In this document: one piece after another, positions 6,989 through 16,483 of the stretch
Position numbering within the stretch: position 1 is the first letter of the stretch
Layout: the number at the start of each line of letters is the position of its first letter
Notes under the pieces: model-generated
Seen by the model: the letters and a program-made list of their open reading frames with translations, nothing else
Database searches by the model: none
Told to the model about the DNA's origin: nothing
Translations under genes and position numbers: made by a program
NCBI GenBank assembly: GCA_045542115.1
Contig: JAZQKK010000030.1
Coordinates: forward strand, 1 to 64,000
From: RGIG995 sp045542115
Lineage (GTDB): Bacteria > Bacillota > Clostridia > Oscillospirales > UBA644
Length of the DNA: 64,000 bases
Direction: 5' to 3'

Positions 6989-8197
6989 TTGAAAATTGCA
7001 GTAATGTACGGTGCCGGAAATATCGGCAGAGGTTTTATCGGAGCATTGTTTTCCGCCTCAGGATATCGCGTGGTCTTTATCGACGTTTCGCGTCCTGTCA
7101 TCGACGCTTTGAACCGAGACGGACACTATCCCATCCGAATTCTTTCGGGAGATGCCTATGAAGACGTAGACGTGAAAAACGTCTGTGCCGTTGATGGGAC
7201 CGACCCTGTCGCAGTAGCCGAAGCCATTGCTTCCGCAGATTTGATGGCGACGGCAGTCGGAGTCAACGTTTTGCCAAAAATTACCCCTAATATCGTTGCC
7301 GGTTTCCGCTTGCGCAAAGAGCAGGGGAGACCCCCCTTGAATTTTTTGATTTGCGAAAATCTGATGGACGCAAATCAAGTGTTGAACGAAATGATTTCCT
7401 CCTGCTTGACCGCGGAAGAGCAGGTCTGGTTCTCGGAAAATATCGGATTGGTAGAAACGTCCATCGGTCGGATGGTCCCCGTGCAGACCGAGGAAATGAA
7501 GGACGGAAATCCGCTAAGAGTTTGTGTCGAACGGTACGATACTTTGCCCGTGGATAAAGATGGCTTCCGGGGTGAAATCCCTGCCGTTAAAAATATGATA
7601 CCGTACACTCCTTTCGATTTTTACGTGAAGCGGAAACTGTATATTCATAATCTTGGACACGCAATAACTGCATATCTTGGGGATATTTTGGGTTTGGAAT
7701 ACATTAGCGATGCTATTGCGAAGCAAGATGTCTATGTTATCGTAAAAGGTGCGATGACCGAAAGTGCCCGGGCTCTGTTTCGAAAATACGGAGCGGATTT
7801 TACGGAGCTTTCCGAACACATCGACGACCTTTTGTATCGTTTCACCAATGCGGCGTTGCAGGATACCTGTAAGCGAGTCGGGGGAGATCCGAAACGGAAG
7901 CTTGCTCCCAAAGACCGTCTTGTAGGAGCTGCAACCACCGTTTTGGAAGAGGGTGAAACACCTTCTTTTATCGCTTTGGGAATTGCTGCTGCTCTGTGCC
8001 GCTATTGCCTGGAAAACGACGTTCCTTTCGAGAATGTCACTCAGGTCTTATTCGAGGTTTGCGGGCTTTGCGAAGACAACATTTTGACAAGAATGATTTT
8101 GGAGGATTTTGCCGCTCTTCGCGAAAATGTCCCCCTGTCTGAATTGTATCGTCAGGCCGTTGCGCGCCAACAGGTTCAAACAGTGGATGAGGGATAG
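6989..8197 (+). CDS. mtlD: Mannitol-1-phosphate 5-dehydrogenase
   Basis: 402 residues. The N-terminus IAVMYGAGNIGRGFIG is the NAD-binding Rossmann motif, and NLGHAITAYLG in the middle is typical of MtlD, which interconverts mannitol 1-phosphate and fructose 6-phosphate with NAD. I choose TTG 6989, eight bases after AGAGGG (6975-6980); a GTG at 6980 would overlap that site. It is the last gene of the rsmE operon and is followed by a strong terminator. No mannitol PTS gene (mtlA/mtlF/mtlR) is near, so substrate delivery must come from elsewhere, or the enzyme works in the reductive direction. Confidence 0.88.
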   Translation: MKIAVMYGAGNIGRGFIGALFSASGYRVVFIDVSRPVIDALNRDGHYPIRILSGDAYEDVDVKNVCAVDGTDPVAVAEAIASADLMATAVGVNVLPKITPNIVAGFRLRKEQGRPPLNFLICENLMDANQVLNEMISSCLTAEEQVWFSENIGLVETSIGRMVPVQTEEMKDGNPLRVCVERYDTLPVDKDGFRGEIPAVKNMIPYTPFDFYVKRKLYIHNLGHAITAYLGDILGLEYISDAIAKQDVYVIVKGAMTESARALFRKYGADFTELSEHIDDLLYRFTNAALQDTCKRVGGDPKRKLAPKDRLVGAATTVLEEGETPSFIALGIAAALCRYCLENDVPFENVTQVLFEVCGLCEDNILTRMILEDFAALRENVPLSELYRQAVARQQVQTVDEG

Positions 8198-8232
8198 GTG
8201 CAAAAAACAAAGTTCGCTGTCTCCACGATTTT

Positions 8233-8258
8233 CCGCCCGTTGCGAACGGGCGGTTTTT
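8233..8258 (+). terminator. Terminator after mtlD
   Basis: CCGCCCGTT/AACGGGCGG with a three-base loop GCG, followed by TTTTT. Confidence 0.9.
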
Positions 8259-8320
8259 GTATTTTTTTGGTTGCAAATGTGACATTTATCGTCCTTTTTG
8301 TGCAAGAAAATGTGTTCCTG

Positions 8321-8349
8321 TTGACATATGCGCAGGTATCTGCTATAAT
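8321..8349 (+). promoter_or_regulatory. Promoter of the polysaccharide operon
   Basis: Perfect TTGACA (8321-8326) and TATAAT (8344-8349) with a 17-base spacer. The first gene starts 53 bases later. No other clear promoter was found before 24 kb. Confidence 0.9.
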
Positions 8350-8401
8350 ATATAGTATATAAAGGTATAATGTACGGATTTTTGAGGAAGGAGATAAATT
8401 T

Positions 8402-9595
8402 ATGAAGTTACTGGTCGTATGCCAAAACTATTGGCCTGAGCCGTTTCCGCTGACGGATATTTGTGAAGCTCTCGCCGAACGTGGTCATACGGTTCACGTG
8501 GTAACGGACGTTCCGAATTATCCGATGGGATATATTTTTCCGGAATACAAGAAAGGTCGCAATCGCCGCGAAGAGCACAACGGCGTTCAGATTTTCCGGA
8601 CTTTTACGATTGGGAGAAGGAACAATACCGTCTTTCGGATTCTCAACTATTTCAGTTACGCGATTTCTTCCACGCTCTTTATCTCTCGCTTGAAAGAGGA
8701 CTACGACGTTGTGTTCACAGTTCAAGGGTCTCCCATTATGATGGTGAACGCCGCTCTGCACTATGCAAAGAAGCGGAAGAAGAAGGCCGTTCTGTACTGT
8801 ATGGATCTGTGGCCGGCAAGTTTGGCTGCGGGAGGAATCAAGAGTTCTTCTTTCGTGTACAAGGTATTCCATAAAATTTCCCGCTATCTTTACCGAAAAG
8901 CGGACCGCATTTTGATTACGTCTCAGATGTTCCGGGAATATTTCTGTGAACAATTTGAGATTAACGATGCAAAAATCGGTTATCAGCCGCAGTATGCGGA
9001 TTCCCGTTTTGACCACGCCTTGCCGCCGGTTGATCCTGCGGATGGTACGGTGGATCTTTTGTTTGCCGGGAATATCGGATATGCACAAAGCTTGCCCACC
9101 ATTCTCAACGCTGCAAAACTCCTGTCTGACCGAACGGAGTTGCGGTGGCATATTGTGGGGGACGGCGCGGCTTTGGAAGAGTCGAAGCAGCTCGCTTCCG
9201 AGTTGCAGCTCAATAACGTTATTTTTTACGGTCGCAAGCCGTTGGAGGAAATGCCGTCGTATTACGCAATGGCGGATGCGATGTTGGTGACTTTGACTGC
9301 GGACCCGTTGATTTCCCTGACCCTTCCGGCGAAGGTCCAGTCGTATATGGCCGCCGGAAAACCCATTCTTGCAGCGTCTGACGGCGAAGTGCCACAAGTG
9401 ATTTCTGCTGCGGATTGTGGCTTTTGTGCAGGTTCAGAAGATTCCGAAGGTCTTGCAAAAGCAGTCGTTTCTTTCCTTGAAACGGAAGATCGGTCCGCTT
9501 TGGGGAAAAATGCCCGTCGCTATTATGAGACCCATTTTACTCGCGATAAGTGTATCGGCAATTTGGAGAAAGAACTCCTGCATTTTTGTTCTTGA
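8402..9595 (+). CDS. GT4 family glycosyltransferase (WbuB-like)
   Basis: 397 residues with a GT-B fold. The N-terminus LLVVCQNYWPEPFPLTDICEALAERGHTVHVVTDVPNYP is typical of WbuB/WcaI-type transferases. The C-terminal nucleotide-sugar domain is visible as FAGNIGYAQSLPTILNAAKLL and the acidic PAKVQSYMAAGKPILA region. Such enzymes add a sugar to an undecaprenyl-pyrophosphate-linked oligosaccharide at the inner face of the membrane; WbuB homologues often add N-acetylfucosamine, which fits the CapEFG genes next door, but this acceptor/donor choice is inference. A strong AAGGAG site precedes the ATG. Confidence 0.85.
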   Translation: MKLLVVCQNYWPEPFPLTDICEALAERGHTVHVVTDVPNYPMGYIFPEYKKGRNRREEHNGVQIFRTFTIGRRNNTVFRILNYFSYAISSTLFISRLKEDYDVVFTVQGSPIMMVNAALHYAKKRKKKAVLYCMDLWPASLAAGGIKSSSFVYKVFHKISRYLYRKADRILITSQMFREYFCEQFEINDAKIGYQPQYADSRFDHALPPVDPADGTVDLLFAGNIGYAQSLPTILNAAKLLSDRTELRWHIVGDGAALEESKQLASELQLNNVIFYGRKPLEEMPSYYAMADAMLVTLTADPLISLTLPAKVQSYMAAGKPILAASDGEVPQVISAADCGFCAGSEDSEGLAKAVVSFLETEDRSALGKNARRYYETHFTRDKCIGNLEKELLHFCS

Positions 9596-9644
9596 TCTGT
9601 CAAAACTGTGATTGAAAATATTTGATAAAACTTTGGAGGTTTTT

Positions 9645-10691
9645 ATGTCTGCATTTTCTGGAGCAACCCTTATGATTACCGGAGGTACCGGTTCGTTCGG
9701 CAATACGGTGCTCAAACATTTCTTGACGACTGATATTGGCGAAATCCGCATTTTTTCCCGCGATGAAAAGAAGCAGGACGATATGCGGCACGATCTTCAA
9801 GCCCGTTTCCCGGAACACGCCAATAAGGTAAAATTCTATATTGGCGATGTCCGCAACGCTCAGTCGATTCGGGATGCAATGCCCGGGGTGGATTATATTT
9901 TCCACGCCGCTGCCTTGAAGCAAGTTCCTTCTTGTGAATTTTTCCCGATGCAAGCCGTTGAAACGAACGTAATTGGGACCGATAATATGCTTCACGCTGC
10001 AATCGACGCCGGTGTTAAGCGTGTCGTTTGCCTGTCTACGGACAAGGCTGCCTATCCCATCAATGCAATGGGAATTTCCAAGGCGATGATGGAACACGTT
10101 ATCTACGCCAATGCCCGCGTTGCTGCGGAACGGGGCGGTACGGTAATTTCCTGTACCCGTTACGGAAACGTTATGTGCAGCCGTGGTTCCGTAATTCCTC
10201 TGTTTATCGACCAGATCAAAAACGGAAACCCGATTACGATTACCAACCCCGAAATGACTCGTTTCCTGATGAATTTGGATGAGGCGGTAAGCTTGGTTCG
10301 TTTTGCCTTTGAACACGCAAATCCCGGTGATTTGTTTATTCAAAAGGCTGATGCATCTACCATCGGTGATTTGGCTAAGGCGGTTCAGCAGTTGTTTGGA
10401 GATACCGGAACGAATATCATCGGGACCCGCCACGGGGAGAAGTTGTATGAAACTCTGATGACGAGAGAAGAACGGCTCCGCAGCGAAGATATGGGGAATT
10501 ATTATCGCGTTGCTGCCGATAGCCGCGATCTGAACTACGATAAGTTTGTCGTGAACGGTCAGGTTCAAACCGAGGCGGACGAGTCTTATACCAGCCATAA
10601 TACCCAGCGTCTTGACGTGGAAGGAACCGTGAAGAAGATTCTGACGACGGATTACGTTCAGGAACAACTGGAAGCAATTCGTAGTCTGTAA
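9645..10691 (+). CDS. capE: UDP-GlcNAc 4,6-dehydratase/5-epimerase CapE
   Basis: 348-residue extended short-chain dehydrogenase. NAD motif GGTGSFGNT is close to the N-terminus; HAAALKQVPSCE and STDKAAYPINAMGISKAMMEH are hallmarks of the CapD/CapE/FlaA1 soluble dehydratases. CapE converts UDP-GlcNAc to the 4-keto-6-deoxy-L-arabino intermediate, the first step to UDP-N-acetyl-L-fucosamine; the presence of CapF- and CapG-like genes in the same operon supports this over a PseB role. The start ATG 9645 follows GGAGG; an in-frame ATG at 9612 has no such site. Confidence 0.85.
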   Translation: MSAFSGATLMITGGTGSFGNTVLKHFLTTDIGEIRIFSRDEKKQDDMRHDLQARFPEHANKVKFYIGDVRNAQSIRDAMPGVDYIFHAAALKQVPSCEFFPMQAVETNVIGTDNMLHAAIDAGVKRVVCLSTDKAAYPINAMGISKAMMEHVIYANARVAAERGGTVISCTRYGNVMCSRGSVIPLFIDQIKNGNPITITNPEMTRFLMNLDEAVSLVRFAFEHANPGDLFIQKADASTIGDLAKAVQQLFGDTGTNIIGTRHGEKLYETLMTREERLRSEDMGNYYRVAADSRDLNYDKFVVNGQVQTEADESYTSHNTQRLDVEGTVKKILTTDYVQEQLEAIRSL

Positions 10692-10721
10692 AGGAACTAT
10701 CCGACAAAAAAGGGGTCTGTT

Positions 10722-11834
10722 GTGAGCGGAACAAATCAGGAATCTACTCGAAACCCGTTTCTTGATTTCGTAAAGGGCGTTTCGATTTTTCTGGTGGTCT
10801 TCGGACATTGCATCCAATACGGAAGCGGAGCGGGATTCTTGAATGACGGAGAATTTTTTTACGATATTCTCTTTCAGACGATCTATGCTTTCCATATGCC
10901 CCTTTTTATGTTGGTGAGCGGTTTTGTTTGCTTTGGGCAGATGAACCGACGGTTCCCGGGGGCCGTTTTGAAGCGGCAGTCTGTGGGGCTTTTGTTGCCG
11001 GTGCTCTGCTGGACCGTGTTGTATGAAGGTTTTCTTCTTACCGTTCAGCGCAGTAGCTTAAACCTGACGTCGATCGGCGGTTTTTTGTCATCTTTTTGGG
11101 ATTCGCTTCTTCGCAGCCATTGGTTTCTTTGGGCTGTTTTTCTTTGTACCGTTGTATTCCTGGCCCTTCGGAAGATTCGTTGGGATAATATACCGGTTTG
11201 TTTCGGAATCTTAGTGTTGCTTCTGTTCTTCCCGGATGATTTGATTCCAAACTATCACCTATACGTCTATGTGTTTCCGTACTTTTGTATGGGATATTTT
11301 GCAGCCCGATATTCTCTGAATGTTCTGAATCAAAAGCGTCGTTGGATTCTGTGGATAGCCTTTACGATGTTATTTGCTTTGTTGCTTCCGCTGTTTTCGT
11401 ATGATTCTTACATCTATACGACGGGCGTTTCCCTTGCTACGGATTTCACGTGGTATCAGTTGTATCTGGACTTATATCGATGGACGATCGGCATCGTCGG
11501 AAGTGTGATGGTTTTACTGACTTTATACGGAAGTTGGCGTTTTCTTGAAAACGTTCTTCCGTGGGTCAACAAAATGTTTTTGTTCCTTGGACGGCGGACG
11601 ACCGGGATATACGTCATCAGTACTTATTTAAATTTTGAATTGTTGATTCGTGTCAGCGAGTCCTTTTCGCCCAATCCGGGAATCAATCTTTTTGAGGCTT
11701 TTGTTATCCTTGCCTTCTCGGTTGCTTTTACGGTGATTTTGGAGCGAATCGGAATTTTGCGATTTGCCCTTTTGGGCGGACGCTCCGGAGTGCCGAATGT
11801 TACGATTACTAAAAAGGAGTTTCTGTCAAAATGA
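10722..11834 (+). CDS. Acyltransferase 3 family membrane protein
   Basis: 370 residues, about ten membrane helices, beginning FLDFVKGVSIFLVVFGHCIQYG, the N-terminal H-containing motif of acyltransferase-3 (OatA/WecH-like) proteins. These transfer acetyl or other acyl groups to sugars of surface polymers on the membrane. The start is GTG 10722, and the gene ends four bases into capF (ATGA overlap). It interrupts capE and capF, so it is probably a modification gene for the same polymer. Confidence 0.8.
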   Translation: MSGTNQESTRNPFLDFVKGVSIFLVVFGHCIQYGSGAGFLNDGEFFYDILFQTIYAFHMPLFMLVSGFVCFGQMNRRFPGAVLKRQSVGLLLPVLCWTVLYEGFLLTVQRSSLNLTSIGGFLSSFWDSLLRSHWFLWAVFLCTVVFLALRKIRWDNIPVCFGILVLLLFFPDDLIPNYHLYVYVFPYFCMGYFAARYSLNVLNQKRRWILWIAFTMLFALLLPLFSYDSYIYTTGVSLATDFTWYQLYLDLYRWTIGIVGSVMVLLTLYGSWRFLENVLPWVNKMFLFLGRRTTGIYVISTYLNFELLIRVSESFSPNPGINLFEAFVILAFSVAFTVILERIGILRFALLGGRSGVPNVTITKKEFLSK

Positions 11835-13030
11835 AGATTCTTATTACAGGTGCGAAGGGATTTGTAGGTAAAAATCTTGTAGAAAATCTGCTGAATATCA
11901 AGACCGGAAAGAATCGTGCGCGCAACGTTACTGTGGATGAAATCTATCAGTACGATATTGATACGGACCCTGCGCTTTTGGATGACTTTTGTTCCGATGC
12001 GGATTTCGTTTTTCATTTGGCGGGCGTGAACCGACCGAAGGACCCTTCGGAGTTTATGTCCGGGAATTTCGGGTTTTCATCCACGCTGTTGGACACGTTA
12101 AAGAAACATCAAAATGCTTGCCCCGTTGTTTTGTCCAGCTCTATTCAGGCAACTTTGATTGGGCGCTATGGGCAGTCCGACTACGGAAAATCGAAATTGG
12201 CGGGGGAAAATCTCTTTTTTGACTACGGCAAAGAAACCGGTGCATCGGTTTACGTATATCGTTTTCCGAATCTGTTTGGAAAATGGTGCCGCCCGAATTA
12301 TAATTCGGCAGTTGCCACGTTTTGCAACAATATTGCCAATGAACTTCCCATTACCGTTTCCGATCCTTCCGTTGAATTGGAACTCCTGTACATTGACGAT
12401 TTGATGGAAGAGATGTTGAATGCCCTGGAAGGAAATCCCCATCGGTGTGAATTTGACGGAGTCAATACTGTATTGACCGCGGACGGACGATTTTGCGCGG
12501 CCCCCGTTACGCACAAAGTAACGTTGGGGGAAATCGTGGATTTACTGCACCGCTTTCACGATCAGCCGAAAACGCTTTTGATGCCGGAGATTCCGGAAAA
12601 CACTTTTGCGAAAAAGTTGTATTCCACCTATTTGTCTTACCTTCCGAAAGAGAAGGTTTCCTTTCCGTTGAAGATGAACGTCGATGACCGAGGGAGTTTT
12701 ACGGAACTGTTAAAGACGGAAAAGTGCGGACAGTTCAGTGTAAATATTTCCAAGCCGGGAATTACGAAGGGACAGCATTGGCACAATACGAAATGGGAAT
12801 TTTTTATCGTTGTTTCCGGAAAAGGCTTGATTCAGCAACGAAAAATCGGTTCGGATGAAGTTTTGAATTTTTACGTATCCGGAGATAAAATCGAAGCGAT
12901 CCATATGTTACCCGGCTATACCCACAACATCATAAATCTGAGCGATACGCAAGATTTGGTTACTGTGATGTGGGCGAATGAAAATTTTGACCCGAATAGA
13001 CCCGATACATTTTTTGAGGTGGTAGAATGA
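11831..13030 (+). CDS. capF: Bifunctional CapF epimerase/reductase
   Basis: 399 residues in two parts: an N-terminal SDR domain (ILITGAKGFVGKNLVENL; FHLAGVNRP; YGKSKLAGE) and a C-terminal cupin domain (from about 280: GQFSVNISKPGITKGQHWHNTKWEFFIVVSGKG, with histidines for a metal). This is the known CapF layout: the cupin epimerises C3 of the CapE product and the SDR domain reduces it with NADPH to UDP-N-acetyl-L-talosamine-type sugar. It overlaps both neighbours by four bases, indicating tight translational coupling. Confidence 0.9.
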   Translation: MKILITGAKGFVGKNLVENLLNIKTGKNRARNVTVDEIYQYDIDTDPALLDDFCSDADFVFHLAGVNRPKDPSEFMSGNFGFSSTLLDTLKKHQNACPVVLSSSIQATLIGRYGQSDYGKSKLAGENLFFDYGKETGASVYVYRFPNLFGKWCRPNYNSAVATFCNNIANELPITVSDPSVELELLYIDDLMEEMLNALEGNPHRCEFDGVNTVLTADGRFCAAPVTHKVTLGEIVDLLHRFHDQPKTLLMPEIPENTFAKKLYSTYLSYLPKEKVSFPLKMNVDDRGSFTELLKTEKCGQFSVNISKPGITKGQHWHNTKWEFFIVVSGKGLIQQRKIGSDEVLNFYVSGDKIEAIHMLPGYTHNIINLSDTQDLVTVMWANENFDPNRPDTFFEVVE

Positions 13031-14214
13031 TGAATATTAAGTTAGACTATTCCGATGTTAAATTTCAGGATAACGGAAAACTGAAACTTTTGATTATCGT
13101 GGGAACGCGGCCGGAAATTATTCGCTTGGCTGCCGTGATTAACAAGTGCCGCACGTATTTCGATTGTATTCTCGCGCACACCGGCCAAAACTATGATTAC
13201 AATTTAAACGGGGTCTTTTTCAAAGATTTGAAATTGGCCGACCCGGAAGTCTATATGGATGCCGTGGGAGATGATCTTGGGGCGACCGTAGGAAACATTA
13301 TCAACTGTTCCTATAAATTGATGAACCAGATTAAGCCGGACGCGTTGCTGATTTTGGGGGATACCAACTCCTGCCTGTCTGCGATTGCCGCAAAACGGCT
13401 TCACATCCCGATCTTCCATATGGAAGCAGGAAACCGTTGTAAGGATGAGTGCCTTCCCGAAGAAACCAACCGCCGGATTGTTGACATTATTTCCGACGTC
13501 AATCTTGCATATTCCGAGCACGCCCGGAAATATTTACACGAGTGCGGTCTTCCCAAAGAACGCGTCTACGTTACCGGTTCTCCGATGGCGGAAGTTTTAC
13601 GGGCAAATCTTGCAGAAATCGAACAGAGCGACGTCCATCAGCGGCTGGGTCTGGAAAAGGGAAGATACATTCTTTTGTCGGCGCATCGGGAAGAAAATAT
13701 CGATACGGAAAAGAACTTTCTCAGTCTGTTTACCGCTATCAATAAAATGGCGGAAAAATACGATATGCCGATTCTTTACTCTTGTCATCCCCGTTCCCGG
13801 AAACGCTTGGAAGCCACCGGTTTTCAGTTGGACCCCCGGGTTCGTATGAACCAGCCCTTGGGATTCCACGATTATAACTGTCTGCAAATGAATTCCTTCT
13901 GTTGTGTTTCCGATTCCGGTACCCTGCCGGAAGAATCCAGTTTCTTTACCTCGGTAGGTCATTCGTTCCCGGCAGTTTGTATCCGAACTTCTACGGAGCG
14001 TCCCGAAGCTTTGGACAAGGCGTGCTTCGTCTTGGCGGGGATTGATGAAAAGAGCTTGTTGCAAGCGGTCGATACCGCGGTTCAAATGAATCTGGATGGA
14101 AATTATGGGATTCCTGTCCCCGACTACGTGGAAGAAAACGTTTCTACCAAGGTCGTCAAGTTGATTCAAAGCTATACCGGCGTTGTCAACAAAATGGTTT
14201 GGCGGAAATCCTGA
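13027..14214 (+). CDS. capG: UDP-sugar 2-epimerase CapG/WecB-like
   Basis: 395 residues of the non-hydrolysing UDP-N-acetylglucosamine 2-epimerase family: IVGTRPEIIRLAAVI, HTGQNYDYN, MEAGNRCKDECLPEETNRRI and SDSGTLPEESSFF are all present. Placed directly after capF it most likely performs the last step to UDP-N-acetyl-L-fucosamine (C2 epimerisation) rather than making UDP-ManNAc. The ATGATG start overlaps the capF stop and is preceded by GAGGTGG. Confidence 0.87.
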   Translation: MMNIKLDYSDVKFQDNGKLKLLIIVGTRPEIIRLAAVINKCRTYFDCILAHTGQNYDYNLNGVFFKDLKLADPEVYMDAVGDDLGATVGNIINCSYKLMNQIKPDALLILGDTNSCLSAIAAKRLHIPIFHMEAGNRCKDECLPEETNRRIVDIISDVNLAYSEHARKYLHECGLPKERVYVTGSPMAEVLRANLAEIEQSDVHQRLGLEKGRYILLSAHREENIDTEKNFLSLFTAINKMAEKYDMPILYSCHPRSRKRLEATGFQLDPRVRMNQPLGFHDYNCLQMNSFCCVSDSGTLPEESSFFTSVGHSFPAVCIRTSTERPEALDKACFVLAGIDEKSLLQAVDTAVQMNLDGNYGIPVPDYVEENVSTKVVKLIQSYTGVVNKMVWRKS

Positions 14215-14248
14215 TTCCAGTTTTACACGGAAAGAAAGAGGATAGAGG

Positions 14249-15295
14249 ATGGTTTCAACGGTTGATTGCAATAAAAATGCATTGGATGTATTCCGGATCA
14301 TCGCAACGGTGCAGGTCTTTTTAGGTCATATGATTTCCCACTTTTATTTGGAGAACGCGCCTGTGGATTTGATTTACTTTGTCCGCGGGGTTCCGATTCT
14401 CTTTTGCCTGTGTGGGTTTCTCGCTGGGATGGCTCTTGAAAAATATCCTCCCTTGGAATGGCTGAAACGGCGAGCGATTCGCATCTTGCCTGCCTTCTGG
14501 GCCTGCATCATTATCAATTCAATAATTATCCTCATCGTCTATTCTGTGAAGCCCTCGCTGTGGGAGGGATTGGTTTATGGCGTTACGCAGTTTTTTGGAT
14601 TGAATTTCTATACGGGAGAATGGTTGCGGGGATATGGAGTCGGAACTCCGAACGGTGTTCTTTGGACGATTCCCGTGCAGATTCAATTCTTTTTGTTGGC
14701 TCCGTTGTTTCACCGCTTTTTATCCAAGCGTTCCGTTAAAACTTCCCTGTGGACCGTGGGTGGCTTGACGGTGTTCAGCATTCTTTGCAATATGCTCTCC
14801 GGTCACATTCCCGGAATAGCGGAAAAACTCCTTGGAGTTACGGTGCTTCCCTATTTGTATTTCCTCATCGCCGGAATGGTGGGGTGGTATCACCGCGACG
14901 TTTTGATTCCCTTTCTCCAAAAGTGGAAATGGGTCGTTTTGCCGTTGTACGTTGTATGGAAATTTGCTGAAATTTTCTTGCAATTCCCCCATATTTTCGA
15001 CGGAATTCTGTACAATACCGTTACCACGCTGTTGATGTGTTGCGTGATTTTTGCCTTTGGTTTTTGCGGAAAAGTCCGGATGCGGACGGACTATACCTTT
15101 GGCTTCTATTTGTATCATATGGTGTTTATCAATTTGGCGGTTCATTTTGGAATAACGACTCTGCATCCCCTTTGGAAAGGTGCATTGTTAACCATTGTAA
15201 TTTCGGTTTTGACGATTGTTTTTGCTTGGCTCTCTCAGCGTTGTGTTGAAAATCCCGTGGTAAGGCTTTTCAAGAAAGGACAAAAAAATGGATGA
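14249..15295 (+). CDS. Second acyltransferase 3 family protein
   Basis: 348 residues, about ten membrane helices. The N-terminus NALDVFRIIATVQVFLGHMISHF and LEWLKRRAIRILPAFWACI are typical acyltransferase-3 elements (catalytic histidine and RxxR region). It is shorter than and clearly different from the first acyltransferase at 10722. Role inferred as O-acylation of the polysaccharide. It overlaps the following gene by eight bases. Confidence 0.8.
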   Translation: MVSTVDCNKNALDVFRIIATVQVFLGHMISHFYLENAPVDLIYFVRGVPILFCLCGFLAGMALEKYPPLEWLKRRAIRILPAFWACIIINSIIILIVYSVKPSLWEGLVYGVTQFFGLNFYTGEWLRGYGVGTPNGVLWTIPVQIQFFLLAPLFHRFLSKRSVKTSLWTVGGLTVFSILCNMLSGHIPGIAEKLLGVTVLPYLYFLIAGMVGWYHRDVLIPFLQKWKWVVLPLYVVWKFAEIFLQFPHIFDGILYNTVTTLLMCCVIFAFGFCGKVRMRTDYTFGFYLYHMVFINLAVHFGITTLHPLWKGALLTIVISVLTIVFAWLSQRCVENPVVRLFKKGQKNG

Positions 15296-16469
15296 GTTGC
15301 TTCGATACGGAAAAAAAGTTTTGATGTTGTGTCTTCTGTTTCCCCTCCGCTTGTTTCCAGTGAAAAAGAACCGGATCGTTTTGTGTAACGATTTGTCTTA
15401 CAAATATGCGGGAAATCCCAAGGTTGTCGGGGAATATCTTCGTAAAAATTATCCGGGGAAGTTCGATTTGGTCGCTTCTGTTCGTGACCCCCAGGAATTT
15501 GCACATCTTTCCGAATTTGGGATAACCGTAGTTAAGTTTAATTCTTTTCAGTATTTTTTCAAGGCGGTTACCTGTGCAGTCTTTGTGACGAACAGCGGTG
15601 GTTATTCGTACTTGCCCTTGCGAAAAAAACAGTGCGTTATCAACACTTGGCACGGCGGCGGAGCGTACAAAAAATGCGGTATTTATATGTATAATGATAC
15701 GCCCATTTTTCGCAAAGATTTAATTCTCGCCGCAGACCGCACGACGAAATTCCTCTCCACCTGCACCCGTTTTTCTGAGGTTATATCGGATTCTATGCTT
15801 GTCCCCAGAAACCTGTTTTGGGAAATCGGTATGCCGAGAAACGATATGTTGATCAATCCCGACGAGGAATACAGAGCAAAAATCCGGGAAAAATTGGGCT
15901 TAAAGAAGGACGAGAAACTGATTCTCTTTGCGCCCACGTATCGGAAAGTGAATGATAACTATTTCAAAGATTCTGTTGCGATTTCTTACGGAGTGGATTA
16001 CGACAGAGTCTGTGCCGCGATGGAGAAACGGTTCGGAGGAACCTGGAAATTTGCCGTCCGGTATCATCCTTGCGTTGTGAATCGTGGAGATTTAAGCAAT
16101 GAAGGGGTTATGGATTTAACGGATTATGGAGATATGCAGGAATTGTTACTCGCCGCAGATGCAATGATTAACGATTTTTCGTCTTCGATGTGGGACTTTA
16201 TGTTGACCGGGCGTCCCAGTTTCTTGTTTGCCGTGGATTTAGACCATTACGTTGCCACAACGGACGTATACACTCCCGTGTCCGAATGGCCCTTCCCGAA
16301 GTCGGTAAATAACGATGAATTGGAAGAAAATATTTTAACGTTTGACGAAGCTGCTTATGCCGCTGCTTGTAAACGACATTACGATTCTTTGGGTGGTTGT
16401 GAAACCGGAACCGCTACGGAAATCGTATGTAAGTATATCGACGAGATTTGTTTTGAAAAAGCTAAATGA
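15288..16469 (+). CDS. CDP-glycerol/ribitol phosphotransferase (TagB/TagF-like)
   Basis: 393 residues of the Glyphos_transf family: NTWHGGGAYKKCG, LFAPTYRK, and INDFSSSMWDFMLTGRPSFLFAVDLDHY near the end are diagnostic. Enzymes of this family transfer glycerol phosphate or ribitol phosphate from a CDP donor during teichoic-acid-like polymer synthesis on the inner membrane face. At 393 residues it lacks the long N-terminal extension of polymerising TagF, so a single-unit transfer (TagB-like) is plausible. The cytidylyltransferase gene that follows could provide its donor. Confidence 0.87.
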   Translation: MDELLRYGKKVLMLCLLFPLRLFPVKKNRIVLCNDLSYKYAGNPKVVGEYLRKNYPGKFDLVASVRDPQEFAHLSEFGITVVKFNSFQYFFKAVTCAVFVTNSGGYSYLPLRKKQCVINTWHGGGAYKKCGIYMYNDTPIFRKDLILAADRTTKFLSTCTRFSEVISDSMLVPRNLFWEIGMPRNDMLINPDEEYRAKIREKLGLKKDEKLILFAPTYRKVNDNYFKDSVAISYGVDYDRVCAAMEKRFGGTWKFAVRYHPCVVNRGDLSNEGVMDLTDYGDMQELLLAADAMINDFSSSMWDFMLTGRPSFLFAVDLDHYVATTDVYTPVSEWPFPKSVNNDELEENILTFDEAAYAAACKRHYDSLGGCETGTATEIVCKYIDEICFEKAK

Positions 16470-16483
16470 AAGGATGTTTTTAA

